This document shows, piece after piece, positions 16,404 to 20,249 of a stretch of 20,249 bases of DNA. The notes beneath the pieces were generated by a model. It saw only the letters and a program-made list of their open reading frames with translations. It was not told the DNA's origin and searched no databases. The translations under genes and the position numbers were made by a program. The first letter of the stretch is position 1, and each line of letters begins with the position of its first letter. This DNA is from Isoetes engelmannii (lineage: Eukaryota; Streptophyta; Lycopodiopsida; Isoetales; Isoetaceae): assembly GCA_011763485.2 (NCBI GenBank), contig JAANSK020286380.1, positions 1 through 20,249 on the forward strand, written 5' to 3'.

Positions 16404-18511
16404 ATGGCAGATGTGCAACCTTTAGAAGGAGGCCCTAAGATCATTCCATGTTTATCGGATCTTCAGGAGTCCCTTCCATCTGAGCCAGTAGCTAATAGTG
16501 AGTATGTATCTTTGCACATTCCGGAGGTAGCTGACCGTATCAGACGTCTTGACAAGTTGGGTCTGATTGGAAAAATCCTTACGGGTGACCCGAAGTTGTT
16601 GGAGATTGCTAAGGTGTTAGAGCGGGTGTGTAGAGCCAGGGTTCCACCTAGACTGTTTTTGATATGGTGGTGCTCGGGGGAGTGGCTATATGAGCAAGAG
16701 AATGAGAAAGAAAGTTAAATGTCTATGCTAAATTATTGAATGAGATATTTAAGCCAAAGGATAGATATATGTAAAAGCCTATTTACGTGACATTATTTAA
16801 GGGATGATATTTAAAGTCATATTATTAAAATAGATAACCTTTAGGAAAAGGGACGTATGAAAGCCTTAGATGTGTAAAAGGAAAGCGTTGCTTTTAGGGA
16901 ACTGGAGGACCAACAGATGGCAGCGGACAACAGAAGGCGTACAGCAACTGCGGGCGGATAGACAAGGCGACATGGAAGCAAGTCGTACAGAGCAACAATG
17001 ATTCCTGACTGCCGAAACTGCTCCAGAAGATCCGACCTCTGCTCCGACAATTCAATCTGCCCAGAAAACTCCTGATCTTCCATTCTATGTTCAGACTTAA
17101 GATATCGCAGAAACTTCTTGTTGGAATTGCTTGATTGGTGCAATCTCTCAATTCTTTGTTGATCTCCCAAATTCCTTCTTAGGCCAAGCTTTATTCTTAA
17201 ACCTTTTCCTTGAATTCGTGAATTTGCTAGAGTGGGCTCTAGTGGTTGAATTGATTTTCCCTTAAGCCTTTTCTATTCCTAAAATTCAGTCTTTCTCGGA
17301 GATTCTCTTGCTCAGGATAGCCCCGTTGGGTGGTGAGCTTTGCCCTTAAGGGGTGGATTTGTATTTAGTTGCTTTATTTCTTGATGAATGTTTTGCAGAT
17401 AAAGCTTGGAGATACTCTTACGTATCAGTTTTGGCTTGGGAATCTGTATTTTATTGTTACTGCTGCCACTGAGAGTGGTGCAAATGTGCTATTTAAGAAA
17501 GGTGTTGTATCATCTCCAAATGGCCAGGTTCTCCTTCAAAGGTGGCGTGAGGATTTTGATCCGCATAACCCAGGTCCTCTCTTCTATCCTGTGTGGGTCT
17601 CTCTCAGCAGCCTTAGATTCGAATATTGGACTGAGAAGGCTTTCAAATCGATAGCTGCATTACTTGGCAAGTTTATCTCTATGGGTACTAGCACTAGTGA
17701 GGCTCCCAAAATATGTATCTCTATGGACATTTTAAAGGAAATCCCAGATCGTGTTTTCTTTAGAGGATACAAGGGTGACAAAATTTTGTTCCATCTCGCA
17801 ACCTCGAGATTGCCTCCTCCATGTCTTATGTGTGGGACCAGGGTTCATGCTTCTGCCATATGTATTGCTCCATGTGAATCCCATGAGCCAAGTTGTGTGA
17901 ATACTTCCAAAGGGAAAAGTGCAGCAGAGGCAGATGAGTTTACCTTGGTAGCTAAGTCTGGCAAGAGCAAAGGAAAAGGACTTTTTAATGCTAAAAAAGG
18001 TCGAGGTAGTTATGGCAGCTTATCCATCAAAGATGCAGGTTCAAACTCTCACATTGGGAAGTGTTCTAGTCCCAAGAATAGTGTGCAGGAACAATTTGGT
18101 GCTGAAGGAAATGATGGCAGTTTGGTCCAAGATCCACCGGTTGCAGTCGAACTGAATGCATCTACTAAAAAGGATTCTCTGACAGTAGCAGTAACAGGCA
18201 ATCTAGATTGTGTATCTTGTCTCATGCCCCCAAATCCAGATGTTGACCTTTCACTCTCTAGGGAAGTGACATGTGTCCACTCCATATCAGACTTAGACTT
18301 GTCCATCTCCTCAGCTTTGACCACTGCTCATGTGGACTCCCTTCCTTTGAACTCTCACCTCCAACGTCCTAAAGTCTGCTCTGCTATATCTGCTGACCAG
18401 GAGGGTCATCCTTTGCCTGCATGTCAGGTGACTCCAACATATGGTATTGCTATTAGAGAAACATGTCAGGTGACTCCAAAAGATGGTGGTATTGCTACTA
18501 CAGAAACATAA
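16404..18511 (+). CDS. DUF4283/CCHC protein, LINE ORF1-like, with apparent intron
   Basis: The ATG at 16404 opens MADVQPLEGGPK and reaches LIGKILTGDPKLLEIAKVLE, the usual N-terminal part of DUF4283. A GT at 16626 and an AG at 17397-17398 (TTTTGCAG) bound 773 nt. Removing it joins the two frames in phase, continuing IKLGDTLTYQFW, VLLQRWREDFDPHNPGPLFY, PVWVSLSSLRFEYW and ALLGKF. The C-terminal zinc knuckle CLMCGTRVHASAIC (17822-17863) fits CX2CX4HX4C exactly. A basic and Ser-rich tail follows, ending in CQVTP repeats. The spliced product is about 444 residues. DUF4283 with this knuckle is the nucleic-acid-binding ORF1 protein of plant L1-type LINEs. No ORF2 (endonuclease and reverse transcriptase) follows. 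It may be a LINE remnant or a host gene derived from one. Confidence 0.65.
16626..17398 (+). other. Candidate intron inside the DUF4283 gene
   Basis: Donor GTGTGT (16626) and acceptor TTTTGCAG (17391-17398) are both phase 0 with their flanking frames, and the protein family expects only a few residues between the joined ends. The interval is AT-rich at its start and holds a GC-richer patch (about 16880-17100) with frames on the minus strand, including 109 codons at 16841-17170, that match nothing I know. Alternatively the interval is an insertion into a decayed ORF1. Confidence 0.5.
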
Positions 18512-18563
18512 ACATGTCAGGTGACTCCAAAAGATGGTACTGCTGTTACAGAAATAGTTGTTA
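18420..18563 (+). repeat. Three tandem CQVTP-encoding repeats at the ORF1 end
   Basis: Units start at 18420, 18462 and 18513, each opening CATGTCAGGTGACTCCAA. The first is 42 bp and the second 51 bp, both multiples of three. A TAA (18509-18511) falls at the end of the second unit. The same frame continues past it through the third unit to a TGA at 18626-18628, ending NARNEMHDIFLGGV. Confidence 0.85.
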
Positions 18564-18628
18564 CAGAAATTATAGATGTCCAGAATGCTAGGAATGAGAT
18601 GCATGACATATTCCTGGGAGGTGTTTGA

Positions 18629-20249
18629 ATGAATTATGCTTCGTAGAAGATGTGAATGCAGAGTTGGGCGTTATGGAGAGCTGGCACCAGAGTGCACCTT
18701 TTTATTATGATTACGGTTGTGCATCACCTAGTCAGAAAGGGATTTTATGAGTGAGTCCAAGGAAAAACCATCTTGTTCTCTGTTGCCATTCTTGTGCTCT
18801 GTTGGTTAGCTGCAAGAGTGGCCATTAAATATCTTTTGTGTAATGAGGTAGGTTGCAGAACTTAAGGTTATGATTACAACCTTACTTGGCAAAGAGTTGC
18901 TATAGTGCACATTGCTATAGATCAACTTTCTTGGTTATGATTGGCATTTGCATTGTCAAGCTCTATGAATTTTGCAATGAACAGACTATCAAGAAAATTC
19001 TAATTGCAGGTCTGAAGCAAATCATGCTTCCTAATCTAATAAACAGGATGCCTAACGGCAAGTTCCACTGTAGTGTATTACTGTTATTATGATCTGACTA
19101 CTTCATGCTTGTGATTACATTACAACAAGAAAAAAGATGATCATGTGGAGATCCACTGCAGGTAAGCAGGAAATATATAATGAAGAAGTCAGATTAATAG
19201 TTATTTTAAATGATCTCTTGTCATTCAAAGGCACAATTTAGTTATTTAGTTATTTAGTATTATTCAAAGGCACAATTTGCATCAAAAAGTAGTTATTGGA
19301 TGAAGCATATATGAACCATGTAAAGATCAAACAAGACTTCTTATGGAACATGACACTTTTGGCAAGTCAAAATAGGTGTACTAAAAACATTGTACATAGT
19401 TCAACTTCCTTCTAAATGTCATTTATGAAGCCTTATTCACTCAAAATTGCCATTGTTGCACTATTAAATTGGTAAGATTCAGCAGGAATATTTGCGACAC
19501 TATATGGAATGGAGGAAGGAAAAAAGGTTTGCCAAAAAGGCAAATTGAAGAACTGTCTCTACCAGATTTTGCTGATAGCGTTGTATAGATTTTTCTTATG
19601 GTGAAGAAGCTTGAAGGTGTTCTACATCCATTCCAGCAGCATGATTTGCCCACTGCCCACTGTGTTTTGGAAATTAGTAAGGGGGAGCTTACATGCAATA
19701 ATGTGGGTCAATGGCCACCAAAGGCTTCACGGTTTGCAAAACGTTAACGTTTAACAAACTCCTTCCAATCCTCTGCCACATCGAAGCAGTTGGGAGGTTG
19801 GACCAACTAAACCAATAAATTAAGTATTTCGAACAGGTTATTGACTACTTTGCACTATAAAAGGTTATATATTCAAGAGAAGTATGATGGGCCCATTGTG
19901 GATGCAAGCCAGGATTTGCTTTTTGAAACAACATGGTTAGCAGCATGGAGGCCATGAAGCACAACATATTGCATGGGGGCAACAAAAAGAGAAAGGTTGA
20001 AGAAAGGCGACGATCTTCTGAAGAAGGAAATATTACATCATTCAGCAAATCAAACGACACATGCACATGGATTAGCAAGGCGTCTGTGTTATTATTCCAT
20101 TCATAAGTTCCATATATATATGGATATATATGGAGCTCTATGATATAACTGATCTGGACATCCGAAGGGGTACAGATGGAAAAGGAAACTCTTTCTAGGA
20201 GTAAGTTATCTGCTAACTGCATGCAGCTAAACCTAGATTTTTGGAGAAC
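18629..20249. other. AT-rich end of window without recognisable gene
   Basis: No conserved protein or RNA gene is seen, and no reverse transcriptase follows the DUF4283 frame. Minor structure: a 17-bp direct repeat ATTCAAAGGCACAATTT at 19223-19239 and 19262-19278, separated by TTAGTTAT-type tandem sequence, and a perfect 14-bp AT palindrome CCATATATATATGG at 20110-20123. Frames on the minus strand at 19441-19698 and 19845-20222 show no motif. Confidence 0.5.

Noticed and set aside
16860-17170. LTR-element gag remnant, or a minus-strand gene, inside the candidate intron
   Set aside because: A short plus-strand phrase faintly resembles the start of a Ty3-type gag, and a 109-codon minus-strand frame is open, but there is no second motif, no terminal repeat and no target duplication.
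20109-20133. MADS-box CArG site in the AT palindrome
   Set aside because: CC and GG are separated by ten A/T bases, not six, and no gene lies nearby to be regulated.
18629-20249. LINE ORF2 (endonuclease/reverse transcriptase) after the DUF4283 frame
   Set aside because: No frame on either strand shows endonuclease or reverse transcriptase motifs.

Overview
The window looks like nuclear DNA from a land plant. The clearest evidence is an intact seven-exon gene at 10086-12021 whose spliced product follows Arabidopsis ING2 almost end to end. It has short GT-AG introns and a telo-box (TAGGGTTT) just upstream of the ATG. The surrounding DNA is AT-rich and full of decayed plant-type transposons. 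I cannot name the species. No bacterial operon, CRISPR array, rRNA or complete tRNA gene is present, and I recognise no LTR retrotransposon or viral fossil.

Layout. 1-620: two short open frames, one holding a 51-bp in-frame tandem repeat, the other resembling a last exon; neither is identified. 792-909: a CCAT-type microsatellite. 910-2800: no recognisable gene. 2817-2913: a strong hairpin. 3110-3386: a Tourist-type MITE with 16-bp perfect terminal inverted repeats and TAA target duplications. 3451-3590: a possible SINE. 4751-4950: a probable second, 200-bp MITE. 5420-8760: a decayed autonomous Helitron with recognisable Rep (HUH) and PIF1-type helicase regions in order. 8754-9480: small duplications, a tandem SINE-like dimer and an A tract. 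10086-12021: ING2. 13278-14691: a broken pogo/Tigger-type transposase of the DDE_1 family. 15602-18628: a TATA box followed by three successive reading frames spaced 1 and 2 nt apart. The first two are diverged copies of one unknown protein. The third is a DUF4283 plus CCHC zinc-knuckle protein like plant L1-type LINE ORF1, apparently interrupted by a 773-nt intron. 18629-20249: no gene recognised.

How the parts relate. ING2 is the only gene I am confident is a working host gene; it should read H3K4 methylation through its PHD finger. The Helitron and pogo copies are dead passengers on either side of it. The 15.6-18.6 kb block is the least conventional part of the window: a promoter-like sequence, a duplicated unknown ORF, near-abutting stop/start junctions, a possible intron inside a LINE-type ORF1, and no reverse transcriptase ORF downstream within the window.
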